DNA from: Albula goreensis
Taxonomy: Eukaryota > Chordata > Actinopteri > Albuliformes > Albulidae
Assembly (NCBI GenBank): GCA_022829145.1
Contig: CM040758.1
Coordinates: 9,160,128-9,224,127 of the forward strand
DNA: 64,000 bases
Direction: 5' to 3'
Shown: positions 12,621-25,778 of the stretch, piece after piece
Layout: each line of letters opens with the position of its first letter
How positions within the stretch are numbered: the first letter of the stretch is position 1
The notes under the pieces: model-generated
The model's database searches: none
What the model was told of the DNA's origin: nothing
The model's input: only the letters and a program-made list of their open reading frames with translations
Translations under genes and position numbers: made by a program

Positions 12621-13525
12621 CTGTTCTCAGCAGGGATATTACGAAGATGCTACTTCTTTGTAGTGGTAGAATGAAATAGGTTTGTTTTGTATATAGTATT
12701 CGGTTTCTCAACATCCACACGATATTCAAACCAATGATAAACTACTGACTGAGGACCTCACCCTGTGTGAGTGTGCTTGTAGATTAACACCTCTTGTACT
12801 AGAAGGTATTCGCAATGAAAGTACTGTATTAATATTGAATGACGAGGGGGAGGCAAGATGAAAGTCTGTTGCTTATTTTACTGAGAAGTTTCAATGTAAA
12901 GACTTGATGTATTTAGTCTTTTTTTCTATTGAAGAGATCAAATGTTGTTGTCACTATTTTTCAACCATGCGCTTCGCTTAGGTTGCATGGTTGTAAATCA
13001 ATTCGGCAAGCGCTCTTCTACTCGTGCATCTTGTTTACGTTGGCCCCAAGCAGCTCCACCACGATTCCAGCAATGACCTATTGAGATAAGTGGTCCCCGC
13101 CCACCGGTCTGGTGTTCACTTGATAAATGGGGAAGTCGAATGATATAGGAGTTAAACGAATTTGTTTCCCAAGTTGCCCCTGAAGATAGCCAGTCAACAA
13201 AGTTGCATTTTTCTTGCATTTGTCTTGTACTGGGGGGTGGGGGCATCCTAGTACAATACGCCTATTTGCCTCAGTGTAACCCTAACACAGTGTAACAGTG
13301 TACATCATGCATTTCTGTAAAACGTGACAGAGTGCAAAAAGTCGTTCCGGTAATGATTTAAACCACGAGCAACAGTTGGTGTAAAAGTTCAACAAGGGTA
13401 ACAATAGCTACAAAATAACTGTGCACCCGCCCATTCATGCGACTAATCAACGACTAATCATGCTGTCTACTTCTACCTGAAGAATAAATAGTCAAGCTGG
13501 AATTTTGCAGCATGGAATATTGTTT

Positions 13526-13563
13526 TATGGACAATTGTTATTACATAATAACAATTGTCCATA
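13526..13563. repeat. Perfect 18-bp inverted repeat with 2-bp loop
   Basis: The left arm begins TATGGACAATTG and the right arm is its exact reverse complement, with only 'CA' between them. This gives a 38-bp near-continuous palindrome. No transposase or obvious target-site duplication accompanies it. Confidence 0.95.
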
Positions 13564-14921
13564 TAATAATGCAATGATCATATTGTATCCTAATGTGCCT
13601 AAAATATACTTTAAACCTCTATTGTTAAGCTGCACTGCAAAGTTTAGAAATGTTGAAATTAGAGAAAGTGGACAAATGCCATCACAATATTTAACTAGGT
13701 AAACAGTATAGTTTTACAGAGAACGTATTTTGACGGTGGTTATTCATGTCTTGCATGAAGATGTCATATGATGTTCCACATGTGTGGGGGAGATATAACC
13801 CTGGGTGTGATCTACAACTGTTCCACTCGAAGAATAGCTCCAACCCAGCTGTTTAACATTGGCTAGCATCTAACTTTTGCATCAGACTGACAAGGGGACT
13901 TTGGGGAATGGTAGGGTCCTGTACGCAGCTGTCGGGAGCTTGGCCGCACCTTTTCCAAGCACTCTATGCCATGGTCACCACAGCGCCAGGCAATAGCCAT
14001 ACTGCCCATGATGACTCCAGTGTCAGATAACGTCCTGTGCTGACAGACACAACCAGTTATGGTTCTCGTTGTTACACAATCACTAAAAATCAAATAATTG
14101 TAACAAATGATACATGTCTGTGATATTTGTGATGCGTGATACTGGTGTCAATAGAAATCGAGGTGAAACGCTTCTCCAGCTCTCGGTCAGTCATGAGCTG
14201 TTCTGCTGTCCTCTGTCATCATTAGCGTCCTACTCACCCCCCCCACTTTTCTTGGGAGAGTCTTGGGAGAGCAATTGGGTCCTCTGTTTGCCGACAGGAT
14301 TTGATTATCAATTTGTTGTTAATGCATACCAACACTGGAGCGGGTGAGCAGTTGGATTTGGAGAGTGAGCCTCATTTAAAATATCCATCTTATGAAAGTT
14401 TTTGCACACACTTAAAACATTTTACACATTGAGACTGACATCTCACAAAATGCAACAACAAAACAAATTGCATTGTTGTGTGGCTACACTTTGCAGTGGT
14501 AATGGATAAGAAACTGGTTTGAGTTCTGAAGTCTCAGTTTGCACAGAGGCAGAGAGAGATAGGGAATAATGTGTAGACCCCCATCTTTCTTTTGTAATGA
14601 AACATCACTTAAGACTGAGATGCCTGTAGATGATAAATAGCCATTGCCACCACAAGAAATGATAATAGTTTCTTAACTAAAATACAGTTAAACATTTATG
14701 CAGCAGAGTTTGCAGAACAAGTCTTCCTTCTGGATGTAATTCCATAATTCACACATACAGTGTTTTGGTTTTCTGTTCAATGGTGCTACATTGTTGCATG
14801 AAGGTAAGTGTTCATTTTGTTCTAACAGGTTTTATATGAGTCCAATACAGTTCACATGTGCTCTGTCAGAGTGATATATACTCCATCAGATGTGAATTAA
14901 CACTGAGATCAGAGATGATAT

Positions 14922-14955
14922 CAGAATGCAGTGAAAATCACAAGTCTAGTTTCAG
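14922..14955 (+). repeat. 34-bp duplicated block, copy 1
   Basis: Starts CAGAATGCAGTGAAAATCAC and ends CTAGTTTCAG. It recurs at 16507-16540 in the same orientation with one difference (T versus C at the 24th base). Flanks do not match. Confidence 0.9.
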
Positions 14956-16506
14956 GTTGGTTACAAGATGAGTTAAGTGAGCCTTCAGCACTGCGATCTG
15001 AGATTATTCAACATTTCACAGTAATGAAGTGTGTCTCCCTCGGGCCTATACCGGGTGTGTTCATTTCTACACTAGCCAAGCGCCCAGCTGAGCCTCTGCA
15101 GTAGTGACGCTCGCCATGACCTGGAATCCTGCAAGGCAGCGTTGTTTTCTGTTTCGTTTTTATTTTTACCAGACCATCTGCACCTGAGCTTTAGGTAAAT
15201 TGCATTGCTTCTGCGAAAGAGAGCTAATGAAAATCTACCCTTTGTTCTTTTTGGATTGTGCGTCATGCGTTTGAAGGGACAGCTGGCTGCCCTGCGTAGC
15301 AGAGGAGGAGGAGCTGGTGCTTTTGTGTGGGCTCCCTCAGCCATGGCTGTGTCACAATGGCCAGGTGCATTTACACAGGGCCGCAAGTCAGCGTGAGGAC
15401 CACTTTACCTACAAACGTCTTTATTCAGATATACACATTTTCCATTACAGCTGAAATTAAGTAAGCAAGTAAACACGGCCTGGAGTAACAAAGGCTCAGT
15501 CAATCAATCACAATATTGGATGACTCAGTGTTTCTGTGCTCTTTGTGGATGTGTAATTCTCATCCAGGTCATGGAGTTCAGTGTCAAGGGTGGTGCCTGC
15601 TGTCAAAGCTGTGTCAAGGCTGCATATAAATCAATGGAATATGACTGGATTATGATGGAATAATCCTGTAAACTTTATTAATTTCCAGTACAGGCAAGAG
15701 TGATGAGGTGTATTCACACACACTGTTCAGACCACATCAGGACACAGTGCTTTTAGACATGCATTCTGAGAAAACTGTGGGTGAGCTAGAGGTGGACAGA
15801 CTTGGTGTGTTTGACTTGGAGACTTAGGCTGATGCTCTGCAGATTGCTGATGGCCAATCCCAAAAATAAACACATAGGAAAGGTGGAGATGAGAGGTCGA
15901 ACAGGGATGTGAAGCTTGTAGCACAAGGAAAAGAGGTCAATTGTTGTGTCTGAAACCTCTGAAGCTGTATCCTAAATAAGGGAGGAAGAGAGGGAGAATA
16001 CCAAAATTCGCATGAGGTTTGTGATTTTATTATGTTTGAGTGTGGACCTTTCTCAGATAAGAACATGTTTAAACATAATTTTGAGTAATAGAAGCATTGG
16101 TTCTCTCTCTTGCGTCCTCCCTTTGTCATTTGACTGATCTGAAGTGAGCACTGGTTGATTGGGTGAGGTTTGCACCTGATTGCTTTCACCTGTCTGCGGT
16201 CTAAAGATCAGGTGAAGGAAGGGTGGAAGGAAAAGAGGATGCTACATCAGAATCTCCAGACTCATCTCTGAAGGAGCATGTCCTCCACCGGCCTCAGCTC
16301 CTTCTCAACCACAAAGCAACAGTGCCCCCTAAGTTTGGAGGTGAAACCTATGCCAGAAATCCCTAGCACATTTATGTAGCACATCAAGATGCTGACCAGG
16401 GGCCAGCAAAAGTTGCAGAGGTTGACTAAGCCCTCGTGTGCAAAGTACAGTCCAGCAGATGCCATGTTCTTTTAACACAGAGCCAGATAGATCATATTAG
16501 TCACAG

Positions 16507-16540
16507 CAGAATGCAGTGAAAATCACAAGCCTAGTTTCAG
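16507..16540 (+). repeat. 34-bp duplicated block, copy 2
   Basis: Same orientation as 14922-14955, 1.6 kb downstream, and identical at 33 of 34 bases. It is either a local segmental copy or two members of a dispersed family. Confidence 0.9.
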
Positions 16541-18531
16541 ATGGAAGAGAAATTATATGTGTTCTTTTCAGAGCATGTGGGTTGGGAGGAGAGAGGGAGG
16601 TAGAGGGTGAAAGCAGTCACGACTCACTAGTGAATGATGAGCGCTCCCTCGCTCCCATTTTTGGAGCTGTACCTCCCATCACAGTGTACCTGGAACCCAC
16701 GAAAATGTGCCAAAACAAGCCCCTATCAATTATAGCAGTCTAACCACCCGCCTCCCTTACCCACCCCCCACCCCCCACCCCACACTTGTTTGCAAAAAAC
16801 AATCAAGGAAGAGCCTCGTCTACAGCTCCACACTGAGTGCATTAGAATGGCAGGCAGCCAGTGCTTCAACGAAAAGAGGAAAAACAGAAAGAAAGAAAAT
16901 GGTGAGAGTCTCTGCAGCCCTTGCACAGTGGAGTTGGGAACGGATTGCCTGGGGAACTGAAATAGTGCAGGTTTTTTCATCCATTCTTTTTCTTCAAAAG
17001 AGATTTAATAGCACCGTTACGGAGTCAACAGTGAAACACATTAATGATGGCGACAGACACCCCTGGGCCTGTTGTCTCATAAACTTGACTTAGCAGCACA
17101 TACGGAGTTAGCAGAGAAGTACACACAGTTTGGCTTTCTGTGGCACCCGCTCTCCTGCTGTCTGCACTACTAAAGAGCGACAGGTTTTTTTTTAAGCACT
17201 GATGATGACATTAGGACGCTAATGTTTCTTTCATCTCATGATAGTCTTTTTTTTTGGTGAACAGGCCTTAACCACTGCCCACCTGGGTGATACACAGCGA
17301 ACAGCTTCTGCAGTGAAACATAAAACTGCACATCAGTGTAATTAAAGGGGAGCTAACAACCTTAGCGCTGGCTTTGTATCACAAGGTCTCAGACATTCAA
17401 GCCTTTTTTTCGTGCAGGTTATTGTAAATCAGTGAATCATTGGTGGACTTTACCCTGGGCAGCTCAGCGTTAACAAACAATGGAAGCCATTTAATGTGGC
17501 TGCATCAAAAGTGGCCAGCCATGGTCCTGGGAGAGCTGCAGGGTGTGATGGGATTTGATTTATGCCTTAAAATCACCAACCAGTTCAGACCCAAGAAAAC
17601 GGGGGAAGTGAGTCAACTGTGTAATCAACTCTTTGGACTGATCAGTTTAACAGCAAAAGCAGGAGACCCTGCGGCCAGGCAGGACTAGGGCTGGCCACAG
17701 TAAATCTTTATGGCTGTTGATGAGGTCATGCTCCTAGCTCAAGGGTATCATATCAAGATACCAGCTGGGTCACAATAGCATGACAGTCAAGGTCCCAATT
17801 CCAGAAGTCACCACGGCGCCTACATACGCCACATGCCTGTATATATGTAGTGGTAGCTATGCATAAAATGTAGATGTCCCACATTCATATTCACAGTCTG
17901 GCTTGTAGCAGATGCCCACATCCACAACAACACAATGTTTACATATAATACTGGTTATATCTTGAAGTCAGTAACGGAAAGCATTTTCAGTAACATTCCT
18001 TGCTCACTGGCAGTTTTCTTTAAAAGATACTCTGAAAAATGGATGCAGAGAGTGATATAGTATATCAGGACTGTTTGGGCAGGTAAAGTCTTCATTTGCT
18101 CAGTAACTCTTTGGGCACGATATCAATGCCACATCTGTACAATATGGAAAAACATATGCCATGACATATGGGAATTTTTTTTATATTTGGAGGTAAAATA
18201 ATGAATTTAATGGCTAAAATGGTCATGCTTTCACTGAAATGTAAATTTTCTGACTAGGACCGTTTTGCAACACCACCATCAAACTACAAGATGTGCTACA
18301 TCAGCTGGAAAACATCAAACTGTATCAAGTGACCTTTTAAAAATATTGTGTTATTAAAATAACATTTGTTTTCCCTTCTTGTCCACAGTACAGTATGTGG
18401 TCCATTTAATCATTCTCATGACAGCCCCATTATGAAGTTACATTTTCCATGTTTGCTGAGCTGTATTTATTCATTAATATAAAAATGTAAGCAATGCATT
18501 CATCAGTGAAGATCACATTGCAAAAAAGCAA

Positions 18532-18551
18532 AAAAACAAAAAAAAAAAAAA
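18532..18551. repeat. A-rich tract
   Basis: A run of A interrupted by a single C. It could be the tail of a decayed retroposed sequence, but nothing recognisable precedes it. Confidence 0.8.
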
Positions 18552-18707
18552 GCTGCAGTATGTTTACATTTTTAAAAGATGATTTTCTACCACGAGCAAA
18601 AAAGAAATAAATGGTTTCCAGAGATTTTCATTCGTTTTCTTAGGACAAATATATTCAGAGACAGCGTCATTACATCACCGCTGGGTTTTAGATTCATGGC
18701 TGGGGAG

Positions 18708-18720
18708 GTTGCTAAGCAAC
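18708..18720. promoter_or_regulatory. X-box-like palindrome (RFX-type site)
   Basis: GTTGCTAAGCAAC is a perfect palindromic pair of GTTGC half-sites with a 3-bp centre. It fits the RFX X-box consensus (GTNRCC, spacer, RGYAAC) in both half-sites except at the inner base. RFX factors regulate ciliary genes and are required in hair cells. Whether this copy is used is unknown; it lies about 11 kb before grxcr1. Confidence 0.35.
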
Positions 18721-19629
18721 AGGGAGGGAAAAGAGCCCGCTTCTGCGCTCGTGTGCGGCGGTTTTTATGTTCGAGTGAGCATCGCGTCTACACCATGAAT
18801 CACCCATGCAATCCACATTTCATCCCTTTGCTGTTGAGGCGGTCTAATTTACAGGGCCTTACAATCCATTGAACTTTTTCTCAATGAAGCGGAGCGGCCG
18901 CTCACCAAAAAACGCTCCTGTCAAAACAATTCAACCGTCTAACACAGCTAATTACAGTAATAGTATCCACACGCTAAAGAGATAGAGTTGTTCTATCAGC
19001 TATGGCAGTAAGGGGGTTTTAGCAGGGGGAGGTAGGCAGGCACTTCAGTTTTAAAAAGCTTTGCTTTGCTTTTGAAAATTGACCAGAGCTCACACTAACA
19101 GCACTAGAGAAGTAATTCAAAATGTGATCTTGGTACCAAAGAACAAAATTTCCTCTCTTTGATCAAAACAAAGTTGGCAGATAAACGCTTACCTTTAGGA
19201 ATACACAATACATTTATTTTTGGGGGGCTTAGTATTTTTGGGATGCAGAAGATAACAGATGATAATTCATATTGCAGCATTCAAACTGCAAAATTAACTT
19301 TGTCTAGACCAGACAAGAGAAGATACACTTTAGTATCCTTGAGGGGAAATTATTGTGAACACATAGGCGCACACCAACAAGAGTATAAAAGCAACAACAG
19401 ACACGACATGAAGGAGAGAAATGTACAGAACGTAATCTGATGTAACATAAGATCACACAAGACATTCAAATGACTTGTCAATTATGACATACAAAACAAA
19501 GCCACTTATATACACAGTGCCAGCCAGCTAGCACAAGCAAATGTAGTCTATTGTATCCTAGTATATGATTATATGTGTATTCTGGCCAAAGAATTTTTCA
19601 CAAAACATTGTGCAAAGCCTATAATTATG

Positions 19630-19853
19630 GGTCCAAACTCATGGAACGATTGTATAAACAGTGTGTTGCCTGATTCATTTCTGCAGTGTTCATTTCAAAA
19701 CTGTGTGGGATCAGTTTCACACAGGTAGAATGTGACAGTCACAGTTACATTCCAGTCCTTTAAAAGGGTAACTTTGCCTTGACACAGATATCACACAAAT
19801 CTGGAATCAAATAAATAATGCACAAGATATTCAATATGACACAATCCTTTTTA
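19630..19853 (+). repeat. Paralogous non-coding block, copy 1 (partner at 60252)
   Basis: Shares with 60252-60455, in the same order and orientation, the blocks GGTCCAAACTCATGG, TAGAATGTGACAGT and ACTTTGCC(T/C)TGACACAGA followed by ATCACACA. The intervening sequence is diverged. Open frames are not conserved between the copies, so it looks non-coding. It is an old dispersed element or a duplicated regulatory element. Confidence 0.75.
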
Positions 19854-20396
19854 TCGTTTTGCTGCAAGTTTGTCAAAATGGAGCACTCATTTTTTGTTAT
19901 TTGCACATTTACAAGCATGCGCTAAATGATATCCTGAAGTCTTGGAAATTAAGAACTGTCCTTGCTTGGACACAATTTCATATTAAATGCGAAAGATGTG
20001 TTTGACACAGCTGCTAGGGAATTAGACCATCAAAAGCATTACGACATCCACTCAACGTTGCCGGACAGATCCAGGGTCAAGCCTACATCTGTGCAGTTAT
20101 GACCTTCATACCTTTTGGAGCATGTTCTGAACTGTGGAACTGCAGATGTACTCCAGTTCACCATGGTGAAATCAAATCCAGTTAAAAAAACTTCAGACAC
20201 ACTGACAGGGCCTGGCAGACTAATGTGCTGTTTAGTGTTGTGTGTGGGGCAGACTGGGTGTTAATGCTTGAAAAGGCTCGCAGAGTCACCTTGGGAGCAG
20301 TCATCAGCCAAATGACTTGGTAATGATGCGAACATCGGGAACGTCTGCACGACAGAAGCAGCGGGGGTTCCCCTGCATTATCCCCAGCCCCACTTT

Positions 20397-20712
20397 GGTC
20401 TTTCCCTCCCTCTCTCCATCTCTCTCGCTCACTGCCTTTTCATCTTTCTCTACCTCTCAGTTTAAGTATCGTTCTCTCTCCCTCTCTCCATTTAGTTCTA
20501 CTTCTCACTCTCAGCCTCCCACAGCTTGCTTTCAACCTCAGTCTCTCTTTCTGTCTCTCACTGTCTCCATCTCTCTCACCCTCTATCTCTCACTTGCTAT
20601 CAATCCCATTCGGTCTCTCTGTCACTCTCTTTCCTCTCTCTCCATGGCTCTCTATGTCATACTCTCACTCACTTTCAGTCTTGTTCTCTCTCTCTTGCTC
20701 TCTCCCTCCTGA
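20397..20712. repeat. CT-rich simple-sequence tract
   Basis: A long, imperfect polypyrimidine tract dominated by CTCTCT and CTCC units. It generates serine- and leucine-rich open frames with no support as genes. Confidence 0.9.
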
Positions 20713-21221
20713 GCTGTGGTTGAGCTGGGAGCAGACTCCTGAAAGTTGGGTAAGGTTACAGCAGACGAAACAGGCAGGATACATGCAGTCCTTCAGAGAG
20801 ACAGCGCTCTGCACGCAAACAGAGTGCTGCAGGGGTTGCATTGCTGCAGCGACCATGTGTCATGGAAAATTTCACCAACAGGAGTGTAATCCTAAATTTT
20901 CTTTCCCTGCTCCTTCCTATGGACACTCTATCCTACCTGCAGGCATGATGTCCAAGTGATGTTCTGTTTCTCTTGCATGCATTACTCTGTTGCATGCACA
21001 TGATGAATATTGCAATCAGGGTGCTTGTTTTCAGTGGACTACAGAATCACAAACAAATGAGAAATTAATGTGCACTCTATCTGGAGGGATTAAAAAATCC
21101 CAGGTACTCTTTAGGTGTTTGCATTACCTGTTATATTGTGCTGACCATAGCCCTGGCTTAACTTGTCTATGCTACTGCCTTACCTCATTTTCAATACTGT
21201 ATATGCTGGCTTTTTGCTTGA

Positions 21222-21235
21222 GTTGCCGTGGTGAC
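21222..21235. promoter_or_regulatory. X-box-like motif
   Basis: GTTGCCGTGGTGAC: a perfect left RFX half-site (GTTGCC), a 2-bp spacer, and a right half-site with one mismatch. It lies 121 bp from a second, better match at 21343. Confidence 0.3.
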
Positions 21236-21342
21236 GTTACATTTCCTTGAACGCACAGGAAGCTTGTGAATACCCTAAGGGAATTCCATGCATTTGTTTA
21301 TTAATGTTTAATGGAATTTAAGACTGGTTCCGGCACTCTGTG

Positions 21343-21356
21343 GTTGCCATGGCAAT
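21343..21356. promoter_or_regulatory. X-box-like motif, near-consensus
   Basis: GTTGCCATGGCAAT matches the RFX consensus GTTGCCATGGCAAC at 13 of 14 positions. Confidence 0.4.
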
Positions 21357-23659
21357 ATCTTATAATAACCATGCATCCACCGATGCATGCATACATACAT
21401 TAATACTATGTGCAAACTGTATTAAATTACGTATTGGTGTATAGTTGTAATAACCCTACATGTATAACCAAGTGAAAAATGTCAGTGATAGATAAACCCT
21501 ATGAGACAATATATTGCCAGAATCTTCACAATCTGCAAAATTCAAACCTTTGAAATGATTCTTCCTCAAATATAGTGAAAGGAAACACTTAGTCTTCACA
21601 GTTTTTCCTCTGAACTTTCAACAAAACAATTCTTGAAATATTACCATAATAACTAATTCATGATTCTGTGCAGATAATAGATTTCTTTCATCAAAGATAA
21701 ATTTCATTATTTAATGCATATAAAAGCTAAATAAATAAAGGCACATAAAAGCTTTCTTTGGGACAGTAATAGTGTGATACCATTAATATAATGAGCAATA
21801 ATCAGGATATCTCTTTTTGTTCTCAGTTTCTATTGCAAGATTAAAGTGGAAAACCACTAGGCTTGTTAAATAACAGGTCTTGTGTTATTTAATATGCAGG
21901 ATCAGAATACAGTAGAATCTCTGAATTGCTAATAGTTAGCTATAACATGCCATGAAACCATCCAGACAGAGCAATTTCATATTATTTCTAACACAAATAC
22001 ATAGCAGCATTTGGATAATACCTCTATGAAAACAGCAGAATGACTATAGCTTCATTTTGATTATGACGCAGTCCAGGTCTAGGCACTGTTCCAGGTTTTA
22101 TCACACTATTGTTTTGGTGCTCTTTTAGAACACTAACACCCAGTCTTGCATAACTCCAAACCAACCAAATTTTACAATAACACTAATTTTCCAAATGTTC
22201 CCATCTTTGTTCATATTTGTGTTCCAAATCCTTTTTACTTCCTGCCAGATAAAGAGTTGGGCTCTTGTTTGAGGAGAGTGGGGAAGGTATTGATTGCAGC
22301 TTAGCTTAGCAGGAGGGTGAGCAGACCATTAACTTGTGATCTCACCACTCCTGGGAACGGTTTTGGCTTTGTTAATGAGTAGAGCTACGGCCTGCGACTA
22401 GACTTCAGTCAGGACACACACAAGCGTGAGAATCAGGCGAGGTATTCCCCACAATGTTTCATATTGCCTCGATACGGCTTCTGCTTTTAAGATCACAGGA
22501 GCACATAGTGAGGAGAGAAGCTCTGGTCTTTTACCTCATCTGGGCCAGAGAGCTGCTGGGGCAGCTAAATCCAGCTGGTCTGTAACAACTCATAGGTCTG
22601 ACCCTCTAATGCAAGCCCTGGCACGCCTCTCCAGGAATCCACTGCTCTCTTGTGTAAGAATAAAACCGCTCTGGTGTCAGTGCACAATTCGCTTTTAGAC
22701 TCCGCACGTTCACCTCATGGCTCTGTATTCATATTGCTAAAGTCGTTTTACATCAGCATAAACAGGCAGGTGTAGACTATACCAGATGAGGATTCTGCTG
22801 ATTTTGATGAAGAGTGCCACCCTACTTATACACCCTGCTAACTGCCCGTGCAGGCTTAACGGCTTTGCAAAAATTAAATAATGAGATTAATTTATTTAAT
22901 GGAGCAGCCTGGCAGTCCTCTCAAGTTATTTACTAATAAAAATAATACATCCACAGGTCAAAATACGAACGCTCACTATAAATCCTGTTTAGACTGATTT
23001 ATAACATGTATTAATTTTATTTTGTGCTGTCACATTGTTCACTGTACTATTCTAACTTATGGCTCAGATCATCATTATGAATGAGAGTTTGCTCTCCCTG
23101 TGTTTAGCCCTCCTGATTAATTACCAAATGGACCATACAAATGGCATTGACATAAGGGTTTTGATAGTGCTAAATCGTCTCCTACATGCACACATGAAAG
23201 TGCGCATGCATATCTTTTTTATGTAGTGTCACTTCAGCATGTTTCAGATATTGCCCATGTGTTTTAAACATCATTGAGCCCAGTGTCAGACTTTTCCACG
23301 TCTACCTTCTGCATCACCTGATACAGGCATGTGGGAGGGTTTTGATGAGACTATCAGATTCACAGTTGGGGGTTGTTTCAATTGTCACTTGCTGATTTTT
23401 TTCCCTTTCAAATACACATTTGATCTTACATTCTTTCATTAGAATGGATCTAAGACTGACAGCACCTTTGAATCCACCATATTCCAGACATGTCTTCTGA
23501 TAACGAGGCAGGTTACACTCACCTGTATTATGTTTTATTTGAGTTTCATTTATTTCCGTACCAGCTGGGGGACAGCATCAGGTATTCTTTGCGGCAATGA
23601 AATATTACCATTCTGCCGCTTTTTCATATTATATATGATACTACACATGTTTACACTCA

Positions 23660-23703
23660 CACTCTCTCTCTCACACACACACACATGTGCGCGCACACAC
23701 AGG
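23660..23703. repeat. Mixed (TC)n/(CA)n microsatellite
   Basis: CT units pass into CA units, then an alternating GTGCGCGCAC segment that is purine-pyrimidine alternating and could adopt Z-form. Confidence 0.85.
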
Positions 23704-24549
23704 TATATAGAAGGACAGACAGACAGGTCATTATACCATATTATGCAATCTATTACACAAGACTGAAGCAAGATTGACCCTGATGTGATAAAGCTCAGAA
23801 CAGACACATTTGTTCCTGTCTAGAGCACCAGGTTGGAAAGTATATTTCTGTCCATCAGTAATCCTGGCTCGATGCTTCTGTGCCTCACAGCGCCTCCAGT
23901 TCCATCACAGTCCTCCTCCAGCTGCCCAAGGACTGAAAAAACGAGGATAAGCTGGAGCGCTCTCTCAGCGAGCACAGAGAGGTCAGACAGGCTGATGGGA
24001 AGGAACAGCCAGAATTAGTGATACTTACATTTGAAGAGTGCATTTACATCTATGGATCTCATAAGTGTATAATATGGGTGGCTTACCTGTGTTTTTTTTT
24101 TGGTTTATTCCCCTGTGCCATCTTTAGAGTTACCTGTGCCTCCACTTTTCATTATGGGCAGAGATGGGCTACAGTACTGAACTGAAGTCAAAATGGGTGG
24201 GATGTACATGACGTTTAAATTGGTACGAAAGTATACATCAACCAAGAAAAGTGATTGAACCATAAGAAATAAGAATATGTATGTAAAGTGGGTGCACAGG
24301 CTTATTTCACATGCATGTGTTTTTATGCATGTGTGCAGTTCCGCATATTGCTGGTGAGGGGGCTGGAAACCATGGACTGGCAGGCCATCCAAGTCTCCAG
24401 CTCCAATGGCCTGAGGGCTGACCCTGATGACACAGAAGCAAGAACAGCTGCTGCAAGGAGCTGTACTGGACGCGATAAGAGGATTCCTCTTTCATTAATT
24501 CATGATGACAAATGAACTCTCTACCTATTCTGAAATTGAGGTTGGCTGC

Positions 24550-24562
24550 TGCCCCCTAGTGG
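24550..24562 (-). promoter_or_regulatory. CTCF-like core motif, minus orientation
   Basis: The minus strand reads CCACTAGGGGGCA, a full match to the CTCF core consensus (CCASYAGRKGGC). It forms a set with the similar motifs at 32961, 50305 and 58373. Occupancy cannot be judged from sequence. Confidence 0.4.
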
Positions 24563-24981
24563 TCATTCAGTTTAAATGCCGCTCTTCTGGGTTGGGAGCT
24601 AAGTTTTCACGAGGGAAGCACGTACATGTGTAACTACCTTCTTTGTATTCATATATCCTACCAAAACTTTGTTCATGTATGACAGCAAAATTAAATGTCC
24701 CTTTTCGAACAACCTGTTATTAAATTGCATTAACTTTGCAATTACATCTTATACAAGCTTTCATACGAAGGGGTTTGGAGACACTGGAATATCAACTAAC
24801 AAGGCCTGGAACACAGAAATTGTTTATGTTTATGGCTATGTGTATAAAAATGGACATTAATTCAGCTCTACTTTTATTCTCCATTAAATGGATAAATTGA
24901 TCAATCTCTTACTATATACACACTCGCATACTTAGGTGGTATGCATAAAAACAAAACAAAAGCACTCACCCTTTTTCTCCC

Positions 24982-24984
<3 letters not shown>

Positions 24985-25027
<43 letters not shown>

Positions 25028-25036
25028 GCACACACA
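24985..25036. repeat. (CA)n microsatellite
   Basis: A CA run with two CG interruptions near its 3' end. It is the cause of a spurious 203-codon open frame on the minus strand. Confidence 0.95.
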
Positions 25037-25778
25037 TAACCTCACAAGACTGGCTCTCTTGCATTTTAAATTCACTGCTAATTTGTTTTGTTTCCCATCA
25101 TCCCCTTGCAGCACAAACCGAGGTGGAAAAAAACCCAGAGAAAGACATTTATCGGCTGTGCCACAGAGCCACCAGTCACAGGCCATAATTCCATTACTGC
25201 AGGGCTGCGACTCTGGGCTCCTTAATGGAATTATCTCTACTAAATAAACAAAAACACAAACACAGCCATTGCTATTGCAGGTCTGACATTTAGATCTCAG
25301 AGGCTGGTGATTTAAACAATGGGAGAAAAGACACCCTGATCCCCCTGATTGAATTGAATGGTCAGAGCTAAATGAGGCACAGAACTGCGGCCCTGGAAGG
25401 GAGGAAGACCTGCATACTTTCATCTGTCTGGGTTTTGACTGACTCCAGTACATCAGTTCTGAGAGCATATTTGGGGGGTATGGGATACAGGCGACATGAC
25501 AAAGATTAGCAGGATATAAGAAACCATCATTGAATAGTGTCAACTACCCAAGTATCTCTGTCATCAGCATTAGCTTAGCCATGGGTGCTAATGATGTCAT
25601 TGAATGGGGAAGAGGGTGTGTGTGGGGGGGTGCTGTTGAAAGAGTTGCTAGGCAGTCAGCTCTATTGAATGATGAAAAAACAGTTGCAGTGCAAGTTAAC
25701 TGTACAGCAGTTGAAATATTGATTTCAGTTTTCTACCACCATGCAAAGTAACAGCATAAAAAACATCTCATATGGGCA

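Noticed and set aside
20317..20712. 131-codon Ser/Leu-rich open frame
   Set aside because: It is the translation of the CT-rich simple-sequence tract.
24932..25543. 203-codon open frame on the minus strand, the longest in the window
   Set aside because: Its C-terminal part is an alternating Cys-Val run from the CA microsatellite, and the remainder has no domain, no splice support and no similarity I recognise.
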